A stretch of DNA of 64,000 bases. Source: Poriferisodalis sp965204125 (GTDB lineage: Bacteria > Actinomycetota > Acidimicrobiia > Acidimicrobiales > Poriferisodalaceae). The position numbers and the translations under genes were made by a program. The notes beneath the pieces are model-generated. The model saw nothing but the letters and a program-made list of their open reading frames with translations, was not told the origin of the DNA and searched no databases. This document shows, one piece after another, positions 52,327 through 62,293 of the stretch. Location: positions 124,001 to 188,000 of the forward strand of contig NZ_OZ241968.1 of NCBI RefSeq assembly GCF_965204125.1, in the 5' to 3' direction. Positions within the stretch are counted from its first letter, which is position 1, and every line of letters begins with the position of its first letter.

Positions 52327-53484
52327 CTAGATGGCGCCGGCGCGGCGGTAGGCATCCAGCACGAGCCCGTGGAAGTGGTGCACGCCGTGCTCGGAGAGCC
52401 CGGAGCCGTCTGGATCGCACACGATGCGGCCCTGGCTGAACGCCGGGGTGCGCATGCCCTGCTGGACGCTCTCGACGATGCCGATGTCCTCGGGTTGGAG
52501 GATCTCGTCGATGTAGCGCATCGACTCGATGTCCCCTGGATTCAGCTCCGCCGATTCGAAGTAGAAGTCGATCGTCTCGTGAGTCGTCTCGGGCCCGGTG
52601 GGCACCATCTGCATGATGCTGAAGTTGCCTCGACCCGGGTAGCGCATCAGGCAGGTGTTGGGCCACAGCCACCACACGGCGAGATCCTTCACGCTGGAGC
52701 CCTCGACGTCGTAGGCCGAGTTGTCCGAGTGGCCTGCCCGTGCCATGTGGCTGGAATAGATGCCGTGCGTGGTGACCCGATAGGTGTCCATCTCCACCAG
52801 CGTCACGAAGTCTGGGTGGGCGATATGGCAGTGGTAGCACTCGAGGAAGTTGTCGACCACGTTCTTCCAGTTGGAGGCGATCTCGTAGCTGAAGCGCCGG
52901 ACGTGGGTCAGCTCGGCCACGTCGGGCGCCCAACGCGCGATCTCGGCGCCGAAGTCACCGGATTGGACCGCCAGCGACTCGGCATCGGGGTCGAGGTTGA
53001 CGTAGACGAAGCCGCCGAACTCCTCCGCCCGGACTGCCTGCAGGCAGATCTGCGAGGGGTCGAACCCCGGCACCCGGTCAGTCTCGCGGGCCCGGTGCAA
53101 CTGGCCCGACAGGTCGTAGGCCCAGCCGTGGTAGGGGCACACGATGCTGCCGGTGTTGCCGGCCCCGGCAAGCACGTGATGCGCCCGGTGCTGGCAGACG
53201 TTGTAGAAGGCTCTCAGCTCGCTGTCGTTGCCTCGCACCAGCGCGATCGGCATGCCGGCGACCTCCAGCGCGACGTAGTCGCCGGGGTGGCGCAGCGACT
53301 CGACGTGGCACACCCACTGCCAGCTGCGAGCGAATACCTCACGCTGCTCGATGTCGTGCCAACGCTGGGAGATGTACGCATCGGCATGCAATGACAACGA
53401 GTTGGCAGGGTCGGGGTCGTACCCCGCATCGATGGGGATCGGGGCGGCGGGAGCCGCGGCCAGCACAGCCTGCATGTCGGTCAT
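52327..53484 (-). CDS. Rieske non-haem iron oxygenase, large subunit
   Basis: A 385-residue aromatic-ring-hydroxylating-type oxygenase alpha subunit. The Rieske [2Fe-2S] motif is Cys97-x-His99...Cys116-x-x-His119 (CQHRAHH..., CPYHGW). The catalytic iron ligands are His218 and His223 in ECYHCHIAHPDF, with bridging Asp211 in VVDNFLE. The style (single subunit, CYHC) recalls the glycine-betaine/carnitine oxygenases, but the bridging residue is Asp rather than the Glu reported for CntA. No reductase gene is nearby, so electrons must come from elsewhere. Sits 8 bases after aminotransferase copy 2 and 80 bases before copy 1 on the same strand. Confidence 0.9.
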   Translation of the reverse strand: MTDMQAVLAAAPAAPIPIDAGYDPDPANSLSLHADAYISQRWHDIEQREVFARSWQWVCHVESLRHPGDYVALEVAGMPIALVRGNDSELRAFYNVCQHRAHHVLAGAGNTGSIVCPYHGWAYDLSGQLHRARETDRVPGFDPSQICLQAVRAEEFGGFVYVNLDPDAESLAVQSGDFGAEIARWAPDVAELTHVRRFSYEIASNWKNVVDNFLECYHCHIAHPDFVTLVEMDTYRVTTHGIYSSHMARAGHSDNSAYDVEGSSVKDLAVWWLWPNTCLMRYPGRGNFSIMQMVPTGPETTHETIDFYFESAELNPGDIESMRYIDEILQPEDIGIVESVQQGMRTPAFSQGRIVCDPDGSGLSEHGVHHFHGLVLDAYRRAGAI

Positions 53485-53492
53485 CACACGAA

Positions 53493-54827
53493 TTATGGGC
53501 CCGGCAGCGATGCTTCGGCGGCCCCGAGGAAGTGTTCGATGTCGTCGTTGCTCGTCGCGAGGCTCAGGCAGCCCAAGCCTTCGGCGATGAAATAGACGCC
53601 GTGTGACTGCATGCGCCGGCCGAAGTCGGTGATCTCGACGGTCTCGTCGCTGGAGAGGTGCGAGTCGCGGTAGTTGCGGATGGTGCGGCGGTGCGGGTGC
53701 ACACGGAACAAGCTGCCGGCGCCGGTGATCTGCCATTCCAAGCCAGCGCGATCGAAGAGCGACCGCAGGCCTGACCGCACGTTCTCGCCGATCGTGTCCA
53801 GCCGAGCGAAGGCGTCACGGTCGAGCAGCCTCATCGCCGCGTGGCCGGCCGTCATGGTGATGGGATTCGCAGCGAACGTGCCACCCGACGGCACCTTGGC
53901 CCGGTTTCCCGCCACGCGGACGAAGGTCTCCATGGGGCCCTGGCGGCCAGCGATGGCACCCACCGGGAAACCCCCGCCGATGATCTTGGCCAGCGTAGTG
54001 ATGTCGGGGTCGATGCCCAGCTTCGTCTGCGCCCCGCCGTAACCCAGCCGGAACGAGATGACCTCGTCGAGCACGAGCAGCGCGCCCACCTCTCGCGTGG
54101 TGTCGCGGATCGCTTGGAGAAACTCGGGCTCGATGACCGGCATGCCCACCCTGTTCGGCATCACATCCAGCAGCACCGCAGCCAGCCGGTCGCCGCCACG
54201 GCGAATGGCGGCGCGGGCACCCTCGACATCGTTGAACGAGATGATGCCCACCTCATCTTCCACCGATGCCGGCGTGCCGGCGGCGTACCGCACCGTCGGC
54301 GGCGCAGCCGCATCGCCCCAGTTCGTGGGATCGGGTGACTGGCTGGCCTCGGCGTGGTCGTACGTGCCGTGATAGGCGCCCTCCACCTTGATGACGTTGG
54401 GCCGCCCGGTGTAGGCGCGGGCTGCTTTGAGGGCGGCCATGACCGCCTCGGTGCCCGAGTTGCAGAAGCGGATGAGCTCGAAGCTCTCGACACGCCCGCA
54501 CAGCAGTTCGGCCAGATCCACCTCGGCGTCGTTGGGAAACGAGAAGGCCGTGCCCCGCGACATGCGCTCATGCACCGCCGCGGCAATCGTCGGATCGGCG
54601 TGACCGACGATGATGGACGCGAAGTTGTTGTTGCAGTCCAGGTAGCGATTGCCGTCCACATCGGTCACCCACGCGCCGTCGCCGTGATCGACGTAGATGG
54701 GGTGCCCGCCCTTGCGCAGCAGCGTGTCCCGCGACGTCCCGTCGGTGATAGACCGCCGCGCACGCTCGTACAGCGCTGCGGAGTGGTCCGTGCGCCACGC
54801 CGCCGCCCCGGTTGGCGACGCCGTCAT
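53493..54827 (-). CDS. Class III aminotransferase, glutamate-1-semialdehyde aminomutase-like (copy 2)
   Basis: 444 residues from ATG 54827, chosen because it aligns with the start of copy 1; an ATG at 54920 would add 31 residues. The same motifs are present: FCNSGTEAVMAALKAAR, LLVLDEVISFRLGYGGAQ and AKIIGGGFPVGA with Lys281. Long blocks, including YLDCNNNF and VESFELIRFCNSGTEAV, are identical to copy 1. First gene of the oxygenase run, divergent from the hydantoinase gene across 122 bases that hold both promoters. Confidence 0.9.
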   Translation of the reverse strand: MTASPTGAAAWRTDHSAALYERARRSITDGTSRDTLLRKGGHPIYVDHGDGAWVTDVDGNRYLDCNNNFASIIVGHADPTIAAAVHERMSRGTAFSFPNDAEVDLAELLCGRVESFELIRFCNSGTEAVMAALKAARAYTGRPNVIKVEGAYHGTYDHAEASQSPDPTNWGDAAAPPTVRYAAGTPASVEDEVGIISFNDVEGARAAIRRGGDRLAAVLLDVMPNRVGMPVIEPEFLQAIRDTTREVGALLVLDEVISFRLGYGGAQTKLGIDPDITTLAKIIGGGFPVGAIAGRQGPMETFVRVAGNRAKVPSGGTFAANPITMTAGHAAMRLLDRDAFARLDTIGENVRSGLRSLFDRAGLEWQITGAGSLFRVHPHRRTIRNYRDSHLSSDETVEITDFGRRMQSHGVYFIAEGLGCLSLATSNDDIEHFLGAAEASLPGP

Positions 54828-54949
54828 GGGCGCCGTGCCTGTTCGAGCATCGGCCAAGTCTGTCACCGGTCCCGGTTGCCATCCGGTTTGCTGCGCCCGG
54901 GGACGCGTCTCAGGCGTCATTGCGGAGCCTCGGATGCGAGACTGATCAG

Positions 54950-57900
54950 ATGACGACGCGAGCGGCTCCTGCCGCCCAGAACGGCAGCGGCAGCACGCCG
55001 GGGCGGCCTGCCGCGCCATGGCGCATTGGCGTGGATGTCGGCGGCACCTTCACCGACCTGGTGCTCGCCGATGCACAGGGCGCGACCTGGGTGGCGAAGG
55101 TTCCCTCAGTGCCTGCCGATCCCAGCCGCGGGGTGCACGCGGCGCTGGCCCGCCTCGCCGTGGATCTCGGCATGCCGTTAGACGAGGTGCTTGCCGGCTG
55201 CGCCCTGTTCGTGCACGGCTCCACCGTCGCCACCAACACGATGCTGGAGGGCACCGGCGCGGTCGTCGGGCTGATCGCCACCGAGGGATTCCGCGATGCG
55301 CTGGAGATCCGCCGTGGCCTGCGAGAGGACCAGTGGAACCACCGGGCGCCGTTTGCCCCGGTGCTCGTGCCGCGCTACTTGCGGGCCACGCTGGGCGGGC
55401 GTATCGATGCCGACGGCAGCGAACACGCTCCGCTCGACCTGGAGGGCTTGGGCCCGGTGCTCGAGCACTTCGACAGCCACGATGTTGAGGCCGTGGCCAT
55501 CGCATTCATGAACTCGTTCGTGAACGACGCCCACGAGCGTGCGGCCGCCGAAGCAGTGAGCGAGCAGTGGGACGGCACGTGGGTCACCACTTCGACAGCG
55601 GTCTCATCGCTGATGGGCGAATACGAGCGAACGTCCACCGCCGTGGTCAACGCTTCGCTGTCGCCGAAGATCGTCTCGTACCTGCGCAAGCTGAACGACG
55701 AGCTCGCCGCGGCCGGATTGCGCCACTCGATCCTGCTCGTCCAGTCCAATGGCGGCGCTGCGTCGGTCGATCAAGTGTCCGAGCGGCCCGTCAACCTGCT
55801 GCTCAGCGGCCCCGCTGCCGCGATCGGTGCGCTGAACCTGTATCGCGACGCCACCGATGCTGCGCTCGTCACCGACGAGAACACCTCGGCGGTCGCCGGG
55901 AACCTGATCTCGATGGAGATCGGCGGCACGTCATGCGACGTGTTGCTGATGTCGGGCGGCGAGGTGGACACCCGCGACGACATCATGATCGCCGGCTACC
56001 ACGTCTCCACCCCGGCGATCGACATTCACACGATCGGCGCTGGCGGCGGCACCATCGCCGGAGTCGACGAGGCCGGCCTGCTCTACGTAGGGCCGCAGGG
56101 CGCGGGCGCCGATCCAGGCCCTGCCTGCTACGGCCACGGCGGCACGCTCCCGACGGTCACCGATGCGCAACTCGTGCTCGGCCGGCTGCGACCGGGCAAG
56201 TCGGCGGGCGGCACGCTCGACCTCGACATCGACGCCGCCCGTGAAGCGATCCGCACCCATGTTGCCGGGCCGCTCGGCATGACCGTCGAAGAGGCCGCCG
56301 CCGGCATCGTGGAGGTGGTCGAGCAGCACCTGCTCAGCGCCACCGAGCACATCTCGATCGAGCGGGGTCACTCGCCCCGGCGCTTCACGATGGTGGCCGC
56401 CGGCGGCGCCGGCCCGATGCACGGTGCCTCGGTGGCCGCGGGACTTGGCTGCGAGCGCGTGTACGTGCCCCGCGACGCCGGCGCGCTCTGTGCGATCGGC
56501 ATGCTGCACTCCGACGTTCGCCAGGATTTCACCCGCTTCTTGATGGGTTCGCTCGACGAACTGGATCTCGCCGAGATCGATGCTGGGTTCGAGGCCCTGC
56601 GTGCCCAAGCTCTCGACGTGATGGATGGGGAGGGCTTCGCGGCCAGCCAGGTGACGCTCGATTGCGAACTGGAGCTGCATCACCCGGGCCAGCTCTGGAC
56701 GATCCGCGTTCCGGCCTACGGCGACGACCCGTCCACGATTGACGCGGCAGCAGTGCGCGGCGCCTTCGAAACCGAATACCAGCGGCTGTACGGCCACGTC
56801 CAGCAGGACGGCACGATCATGGTGGCCTCGCTGCGCCTGGTGGCACGGGCGAGCACCGGTGACGTGGCCACCTCCGAGACGGCGCCCGCAGAGAGCGATC
56901 CGGAGCCCATCGAGACGCGCTCGGTCTGGCACGGCCCGTTCGGCTGGTGCGACACGCCGGTGTTCGACGGCGACGTACTGCGGCGCGGCCACACGATCAT
57001 GGGGCCGGCACTCGTCGAGGAGCTGACCACGACAGTCGTGGCGCGACCGGGCGACCGGCTGTGGGTGGACGCGAACGGTGACCTGTTCATCGACCTGGCA
57101 CCCGCCGACGAGACGGAGAGCGCCGCAGGGTCAGGCGATGCGGCCGTGTCTCGCAGCGTCCAATCGGGCCGAGCCCGCAGCGAGTCGAACGGGGTCGAGC
57201 TGGACCCGATCGTGCTTGCCGTCATGCAGAACCGGCTCGACCAGATCAGCAAGCACATGGGCTGGGTGATGACGCGTACGGCGCGCAGCACCATTTTCAG
57301 CCAGAGCCATGACTTCTCCTGCTACGTGACCACGCCCGACGGGACGCTCGTGGCCAATGCCGACGGCATCCCCATTCACACCGGCGGCGGCGGGTTCGCG
57401 GTGCGTGCGCTGCTGAAGCGCTACGAGGGCCGCATCAACCCCGAGGACGTCTTCCTGCTGTCGGATCCCTACGTGGCCGGTGGCAACCACCTGCCCGACT
57501 GGGTCATCGCCAGGCCGGTCTTCGTCGCCCGCGAGGGCGAGCATGGGCATAGCACCGACGGGGGCAGCGACGGCGGTGCGCCCACGCTGGTCGGTTTCTG
57601 CTGCAACCGGGCCCACCAGTCCGACATCGGCGGCGGGCTCGCCGGCACCTACAACCCCGAGGCCACCGAGATCTGGCAGGAGGGCATCCGGCTGCCGGTG
57701 ATGAAGCTGATCGAAGCCGGAAACGTCCGCGATGACCTGTGGGAGCTGCTGCTCATCAACTGCCGGACGCCCGAACTGCTCGACGGCGACCTGCTGGCGA
57801 TGCTGGGCTCCACACGCATCGGCGCGGAACGGGTCCTCGGACTGGTCGCCGAACTGGGCGTCGAGCCCTACCTGGCCTACCTCGACGGCGTGCTCACCCA

Positions 57901-59002
57901 CGGCGAACGGCGCATGCGCACCGCCATAACAGAGCTGCCCGACGGCACGTACTACGGCGAGGACCGCACCGACAACGACTGCTTCGGCCCAGCCGACATC
58001 GCCGTACGAGTCCACCTGAGCGTCGAGGGTGACGAGATGAGGCTCGACTTCACCGGCACCGATCCGCAGATCGAGGGCTTCAAGAACAGCTCGCTGGCCA
58101 ACACTTACTCGTCGGTGTTCCTAGCGGTGTCGTCGTTCTTCGACACGTCGATCCCGCGCAATGAGGGCACCTACCGGCCGGTGACGATCATCGCCCCAGA
58201 AGGCAGCATCGTGAACGCCCTGCCGCCGGCGCCGATGACGATGAACACAGTTTTCGTTGCCCACGAGATCGTGATCGCAGTGTGGCAGGCACTCGCGCAG
58301 GCCGACCCCGACCGGGCCTGCGCCGCGTGGTCCAAGACCATGCACGGCCATGTCGCCGGGCGCCGCGACGACGGCACCACCTGGGTGATGTACCAGTGGC
58401 ATGCCATGGCCACGCCCGGCGCGACGGCCGAGCGCGACGGCTTCCCGCAGATGGGGCACCTCATCACGCTCGGCGGCCTCGACCTGCCGAACCTGGAATT
58501 CCACGAGCAGATGTACCCCGTGCGGTATGTCCGCCACGAACAACGCTGCGACAACGCCGGGCCGGGCCAGCGGCGCGGCGGCACCGGGGTGCGGTACGAA
58601 GCCGACATTCTTGAGCCCGCCATCTGGTCATTCCGGGCCGAGGGGCTGGACACGCCGTCGGGGCACGGTGTGCGCGGTGGCGGCACCGGCGGGATCGGCT
58701 TGGAGTGGATCGTCCCCGTCGACGTTGAGGCCGATGGCCCGACATTCGTGCCGCCCAAGTACGGCGTGAAGCGGATGGGTCCTGCACGCATGATCGCCGA
58801 CACGCCCGGCGGGGGCGGCTGGGGCGACGCATTCGAGCGTGAGCCCGGCGCAGTGCTGCGGGACGTGATGGACGACGTTGTCAGCGTCGAGGGCGCCCGT
58901 CGTGACTACGGCGTGGTGATCGGCGACGATGGCCGATCCGTCGATGTCGAGGCCACCGCTCGACTGCGTGCAGACGGTCCGACCGCTTCAACGACCGCCT
59001 GA
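54950..59002 (+). CDS. Fused hydantoinase/5-oxoprolinase-type protein HyuA-HyuB
   Basis: A 1350-residue ATP-dependent amidohydrolase of the hydantoinase/oxoprolinase family. The N-terminal ~700 residues are HyuA-like: IGVDVGGTFTDLVLAD (ATP-binding), HGSTVATNTMLEGTGAVVGLI, then IGAGGGTIAGVDEAG and GAGPMHGASVAAGLG. From about 745 the HyuB-like part begins (LDPIVLAVMQNRLDQI) and ends with GGGGWGDAFERE. Separate in many bacteria, the two are fused as in eukaryotic 5-oxoprolinase. The likely reaction is ATP-driven opening of a cyclic imide or lactam. It is followed 42 bases later by an alpha/beta hydrolase. Confidence 0.93.
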   Translation: MTTRAAPAAQNGSGSTPGRPAAPWRIGVDVGGTFTDLVLADAQGATWVAKVPSVPADPSRGVHAALARLAVDLGMPLDEVLAGCALFVHGSTVATNTMLEGTGAVVGLIATEGFRDALEIRRGLREDQWNHRAPFAPVLVPRYLRATLGGRIDADGSEHAPLDLEGLGPVLEHFDSHDVEAVAIAFMNSFVNDAHERAAAEAVSEQWDGTWVTTSTAVSSLMGEYERTSTAVVNASLSPKIVSYLRKLNDELAAAGLRHSILLVQSNGGAASVDQVSERPVNLLLSGPAAAIGALNLYRDATDAALVTDENTSAVAGNLISMEIGGTSCDVLLMSGGEVDTRDDIMIAGYHVSTPAIDIHTIGAGGGTIAGVDEAGLLYVGPQGAGADPGPACYGHGGTLPTVTDAQLVLGRLRPGKSAGGTLDLDIDAAREAIRTHVAGPLGMTVEEAAAGIVEVVEQHLLSATEHISIERGHSPRRFTMVAAGGAGPMHGASVAAGLGCERVYVPRDAGALCAIGMLHSDVRQDFTRFLMGSLDELDLAEIDAGFEALRAQALDVMDGEGFAASQVTLDCELELHHPGQLWTIRVPAYGDDPSTIDAAAVRGAFETEYQRLYGHVQQDGTIMVASLRLVARASTGDVATSETAPAESDPEPIETRSVWHGPFGWCDTPVFDGDVLRRGHTIMGPALVEELTTTVVARPGDRLWVDANGDLFIDLAPADETESAAGSGDAAVSRSVQSGRARSESNGVELDPIVLAVMQNRLDQISKHMGWVMTRTARSTIFSQSHDFSCYVTTPDGTLVANADGIPIHTGGGGFAVRALLKRYEGRINPEDVFLLSDPYVAGGNHLPDWVIARPVFVAREGEHGHSTDGGSDGGAPTLVGFCCNRAHQSDIGGGLAGTYNPEATEIWQEGIRLPVMKLIEAGNVRDDLWELLLINCRTPELLDGDLLAMLGSTRIGAERVLGLVAELGVEPYLAYLDGVLTHGERRMRTAITELPDGTYYGEDRTDNDCFGPADIAVRVHLSVEGDEMRLDFTGTDPQIEGFKNSSLANTYSSVFLAVSSFFDTSIPRNEGTYRPVTIIAPEGSIVNALPPAPMTMNTVFVAHEIVIAVWQALAQADPDRACAAWSKTMHGHVAGRRDDGTTWVMYQWHAMATPGATAERDGFPQMGHLITLGGLDLPNLEFHEQMYPVRYVRHEQRCDNAGPGQRRGGTGVRYEADILEPAIWSFRAEGLDTPSGHGVRGGGTGGIGLEWIVPVDVEADGPTFVPPKYGVKRMGPARMIADTPGGGGWGDAFEREPGAVLRDVMDDVVSVEGARRDYGVVIGDDGRSVDVEATARLRADGPTASTTA

Positions 59003-59044
59003 CCCCCCAAAGAATCCTGATTCCCTGACAGGGAGACGTTCGCA

Positions 59045-59842
59045 ATGACGCTCGTGCTCGTTCACGGCAACCCCGAGACAACCGCCATCTGGGATCCGAT
59101 GCGCGCCGCCCTCGAACGCCACGGCATCGGCCCCTCCGACGTCGTGGCACTGTCGCCCCCTGGGTTCGGCGTGCCCGCGCCCGACGGATTCGGCGCCACC
59201 ATGAACGAGTACCGGGACTGGCTCGCAGCCGAGCTGGAGCAACTGCTCGCGGCAGGCGCTGAGCACGTGGACCTGCTGGGGCACGACTGGGGCGGCGGGC
59301 ATGTCATGCGCATCGCCATGGAGCGCCCGGACCTCATTCGCTCGTGGTGCACCGACGTCATCGGCCTGTTCGATCCCGACTACGTCTGGCATGACGCGGC
59401 ACAGCTGTGGCAGACCCCGGAGGGGGACGCCTCCATCGAGCGCATGATCAGCCGTCCTGACGCCGAACGAGTCGCCTTCTACGCGGGGCTCGGCATGGGA
59501 CCCGAGGTTGCCGAAGCCGTGGTGCCCCACATCAACGCCGACATGGGCCGGTGCATCCTGGCGCTCTACCGCGATGCTGCTCAGCCCGCCATGGCCGACC
59601 TGGGCTTCAACATTGCTGCTGCCGGCCGACGGCCCGGCCTGTGCATCCTGGCGGCAGGCGATCACTTCACCGGCGGAGGTGTCATGCACCGCCGCATCGC
59701 CACCCGCGCCGGTGCCCGAGTCACCGAGTTGCTGGATGTGGGCCACTGGTGGATGTGCGAGAACCCGGGCCTCGCAGCGCACACCGTGGCGAGCTGGCTG
59801 GCATCGCTCGACAGAGCCGCCACCGCTCAAGCCAACGACTGA
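59045..59842 (+). CDS. Alpha/beta hydrolase, dehalogenase/epoxide-hydrolase-like
   Basis: A 265-residue alpha/beta hydrolase starting MTLVLVHGNPETTAIWDP (oxyanion HGNP). The nucleophile elbow GHDWGGGH has Asp in place of Ser, as in haloalkane dehalogenases and epoxide hydrolases. The catalytic His is in LLDVGHWWMCENP. Start ATG 59045 has CAGGGAGA upstream. Probably co-transcribed with the hydantoinase gene. The substrate is not known. Confidence 0.88.
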   Translation: MTLVLVHGNPETTAIWDPMRAALERHGIGPSDVVALSPPGFGVPAPDGFGATMNEYRDWLAAELEQLLAAGAEHVDLLGHDWGGGHVMRIAMERPDLIRSWCTDVIGLFDPDYVWHDAAQLWQTPEGDASIERMISRPDAERVAFYAGLGMGPEVAEAVVPHINADMGRCILALYRDAAQPAMADLGFNIAAAGRRPGLCILAAGDHFTGGGVMHRRIATRAGARVTELLDVGHWWMCENPGLAAHTVASWLASLDRAATAQAND

Positions 59843-59992
59843 TCAGCCTGCCTGGCTACCCATCCTGCGGCGCACAGCGCCAAGTGGGCGTTGGGCTACT
59901 GTCGCGGCTGACGCCCGGTCGTGCTCGGCCGGGCACACCGTTCTGAATGCAATCCGGCGCCCCGCGGGGTGCCAGCCACAAGGGGGCAAGCG

Positions 59993-62293
59993 ATGGCCGC
60001 ATCGGGTTCGATCCTGGGGAATCCTGTTCAGCGCCGGGAGGATCCCGGGCTGCTGACCGGGGCGAATCACTATGTCGACGACCTCGACATCGACGCGGCG
60101 AAGATCGCCTTTGTGCGCTCGCCCGAAGCCCACGCCGAGATCACCTCGGTCGACACCTCTGAAGCAGCGTCGATGCCGGGTGTGCTGGCGGTGTACACGG
60201 CCGACAACATGGACATGGACGCCTTCCAGGGCTTCCCGATGATCGACGTCGCGTACAACCGGCCGCCCTTGGCGTCTGGTCGCGCGCGCTACGTCGGCGA
60301 CCTCGTTGCGGCGGTGGTGGCTGAATCCCAGAGCCAGGCCAACGACGCCGCCGAGATGGTGAGCGTGGAGTACAGCTCGCTGCCAGTCGTCTCCGATATT
60401 GAGGCTGCGCTGTCGCCCGACTCGCCGGTTGTCTGGGAGGGCCAGGACTCGAACGTCTGCTTCGCCCACATCGCCCCCGATGAAGAGGTGCAGGACTCGA
60501 GCGATCCCTTCGACGGGGCCGACGCGGTGGTGTCCGAGCGCATCGTCACCCAGCGGTTGGCCGGCGTGCCGATGGAGCCGAATGGCTGCGTCGCCGTGCC
60601 GGGAGACGGCGGCTCGATGACCATGTACCTGTCGACGCAGGCCGCACACTCGATGCGTGATGCGCTCGCCCCAGCGCTCGGTCTCGAGGCCGACCAGCTG
60701 CGGGTCATCGCCCCATGGGTCGGCGGCGGCTTCGGTCCCAAGGCCGCCTGCTACGTCGAGTACATCGTGGCGGGCAAGGCAGCCCAAGCGCTTGGCCGTC
60801 CGGTCCGATGGACCGAGACCCGCACCGAGAACATGCTCTCGATGGTGCAGGGCCGCGCCATGGTCATGAACGCCGAGATGGGCATCCGCAGCGACGGCAG
60901 CATCGTCGGGCTGCGGGCCAACGTGGTGGCCGACGCCGGGGCCTACCCGGTGATCGGGGCGATCCTGCCGCTGCTCACCGGCATGCTCTCCCAAGCGGTG
61001 TACGACATCCCCATCATCCACTTCAAGGCCTACACCGTCATCACCAACACCACGCCGATCGGGGCCTACCGGGGAGCGGGACGGCCTGAAGCCACCCAGA
61101 TGGTGGAGCGCATTGTTGACAAGGCGGCTGCCGCCATCGGCATGGATCCCGCAGAAGTCCGCCGCAAGAACTACCTCCAGCCCGACGCCTTCCCCGCCGA
61201 GCTGCAGACCGGTGTTGTGTACGACTCGGGCGAGTACGAGCGGTCGCTGGACGCGGTGCTCACAGCATCGGGTTACTCAGACCTGCGCGCCGAGCAGCAA
61301 GCCCGGCGTGACGCCGGCGACTCGAAGCTGCTGGGCATCGGCGTGTCGTCGTACGTGGAGATCACCGCCCCGGTGGGCCTGCACGTGGAGTACGGCAGCA
61401 CCGAGGTACACGAAGACGGCACGGCCACGATCCGGGTGGGCACCTCCAGCCACGGGCAAGGTCACGCCACGGCGTTCGCCCAGATCGTCGAGGGTGTGCT
61501 GGGCATTTCCATGGACGACGTGACCCATGTCGACGCCGACACTGCCGAGGTGCCCTCTGGCGCGGGCACTCTCGGGTCGAGGTCACTGCAAACGGCTGGC
61601 TCGGCGGTGTACCTGTCCAGCCAGGCTGTGCTGGAGAAGGGCAAGCAGCTCGCCGCTCACCTGCTCGAGGCCTCTGCCGATGACATCGTGGTTGCCGAGG
61701 GCGGCCTGGCGGTGGCCGGCGTGCCCACCAGCTCGGTGAGCTGGGCCGACATTGCCAAGCTGGCCAACGACGACAGCGCTCGGCCGTCGGGTCTCGATGC
61801 GGGCCTCATGGCTGAAGAGAACTTCGACGGATCCGATGCGACTTTCCCGTTCGGCTCTCACGTGGCCGTAGTGGAGATCGACAGCGACACCGGCGAAGTC
61901 GAGCTGCTGCGCCATGTGGCGGTCGACGACTGCGGCACCATCATGAACCCGCTCATCGTGAACGGCCAGCAGCACGGCGGCATTGCCCAGGGCATCGCCC
62001 AGGCGCTGTTCGAGCACGTCGAGTACGACGACGACGCGAACCCGCTGAACGCCAGCATGATGGACTACCTGATCCCCTCGGCCGCCGAGTTGCCGAGCTT
62101 TGAGGTGTCCAACACCGAGACCGCCAGCCCCCGCAACCCGCTGGGTGCCAAGGGCATCGGTGAGTCGGGCACGATCGGCTCCACGCCGGCGGTGCACAAC
62201 GCGGTGTGCGATGCGGTGGCCCACTTGGGCATCGACCACATCGATATGCCCTGCAGCCCCCAGAACGTCTGGCGAGCACTCCAGAGCGCCTGA
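59993..62293 (+). CDS. Xanthine dehydrogenase-family molybdenum hydroxylase, large (molybdopterin-binding) subunit
   Basis: A 766-residue CoxL/XdhA-type subunit. It starts ILGNPVQRREDPGLLTGANHYVDD and contains the molybdopterin-contact stretch APWVGGGFGPKA, AYRGAGRPEA near residues 358-367 and the catalytic Glu in KGIGESGTIGSTPAV near 721. AYRGAGR is the form II CoxL-like loop, not the AYRCSFR of true CO dehydrogenase, so it probably hydroxylates an N-heterocycle, aldehyde or similar. The FAD and [2Fe-2S] subunits are not adjacent. ATG 59993 follows AGGGGGC. Confidence 0.92.
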   Translation: MAASGSILGNPVQRREDPGLLTGANHYVDDLDIDAAKIAFVRSPEAHAEITSVDTSEAASMPGVLAVYTADNMDMDAFQGFPMIDVAYNRPPLASGRARYVGDLVAAVVAESQSQANDAAEMVSVEYSSLPVVSDIEAALSPDSPVVWEGQDSNVCFAHIAPDEEVQDSSDPFDGADAVVSERIVTQRLAGVPMEPNGCVAVPGDGGSMTMYLSTQAAHSMRDALAPALGLEADQLRVIAPWVGGGFGPKAACYVEYIVAGKAAQALGRPVRWTETRTENMLSMVQGRAMVMNAEMGIRSDGSIVGLRANVVADAGAYPVIGAILPLLTGMLSQAVYDIPIIHFKAYTVITNTTPIGAYRGAGRPEATQMVERIVDKAAAAIGMDPAEVRRKNYLQPDAFPAELQTGVVYDSGEYERSLDAVLTASGYSDLRAEQQARRDAGDSKLLGIGVSSYVEITAPVGLHVEYGSTEVHEDGTATIRVGTSSHGQGHATAFAQIVEGVLGISMDDVTHVDADTAEVPSGAGTLGSRSLQTAGSAVYLSSQAVLEKGKQLAAHLLEASADDIVVAEGGLAVAGVPTSSVSWADIAKLANDDSARPSGLDAGLMAEENFDGSDATFPFGSHVAVVEIDSDTGEVELLRHVAVDDCGTIMNPLIVNGQQHGGIAQGIAQALFEHVEYDDDANPLNASMMDYLIPSAAELPSFEVSNTETASPRNPLGAKGIGESGTIGSTPAVHNAVCDAVAHLGIDHIDMPCSPQNVWRALQSA

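Noticed and set aside
52327..53484. Carnitine monooxygenase CntA
   Set aside because: The bridging residue between the Rieske and iron sites is Asp211 rather than the Glu of CntA, and no CntB reductase is present. The link to quaternary amines is kept only as a possibility.
50912..54827. HemL (tetrapyrrole synthesis) for either aminotransferase
   Set aside because: Two copies, no other hem genes, and a Rieske oxygenase between them point to a catabolic aminotransferase.
59993..62293. Aerobic carbon monoxide dehydrogenase large subunit
   Set aside because: The active-site loop is AYRGAGR, not AYRCSFR, and coxM and coxS are not adjacent.
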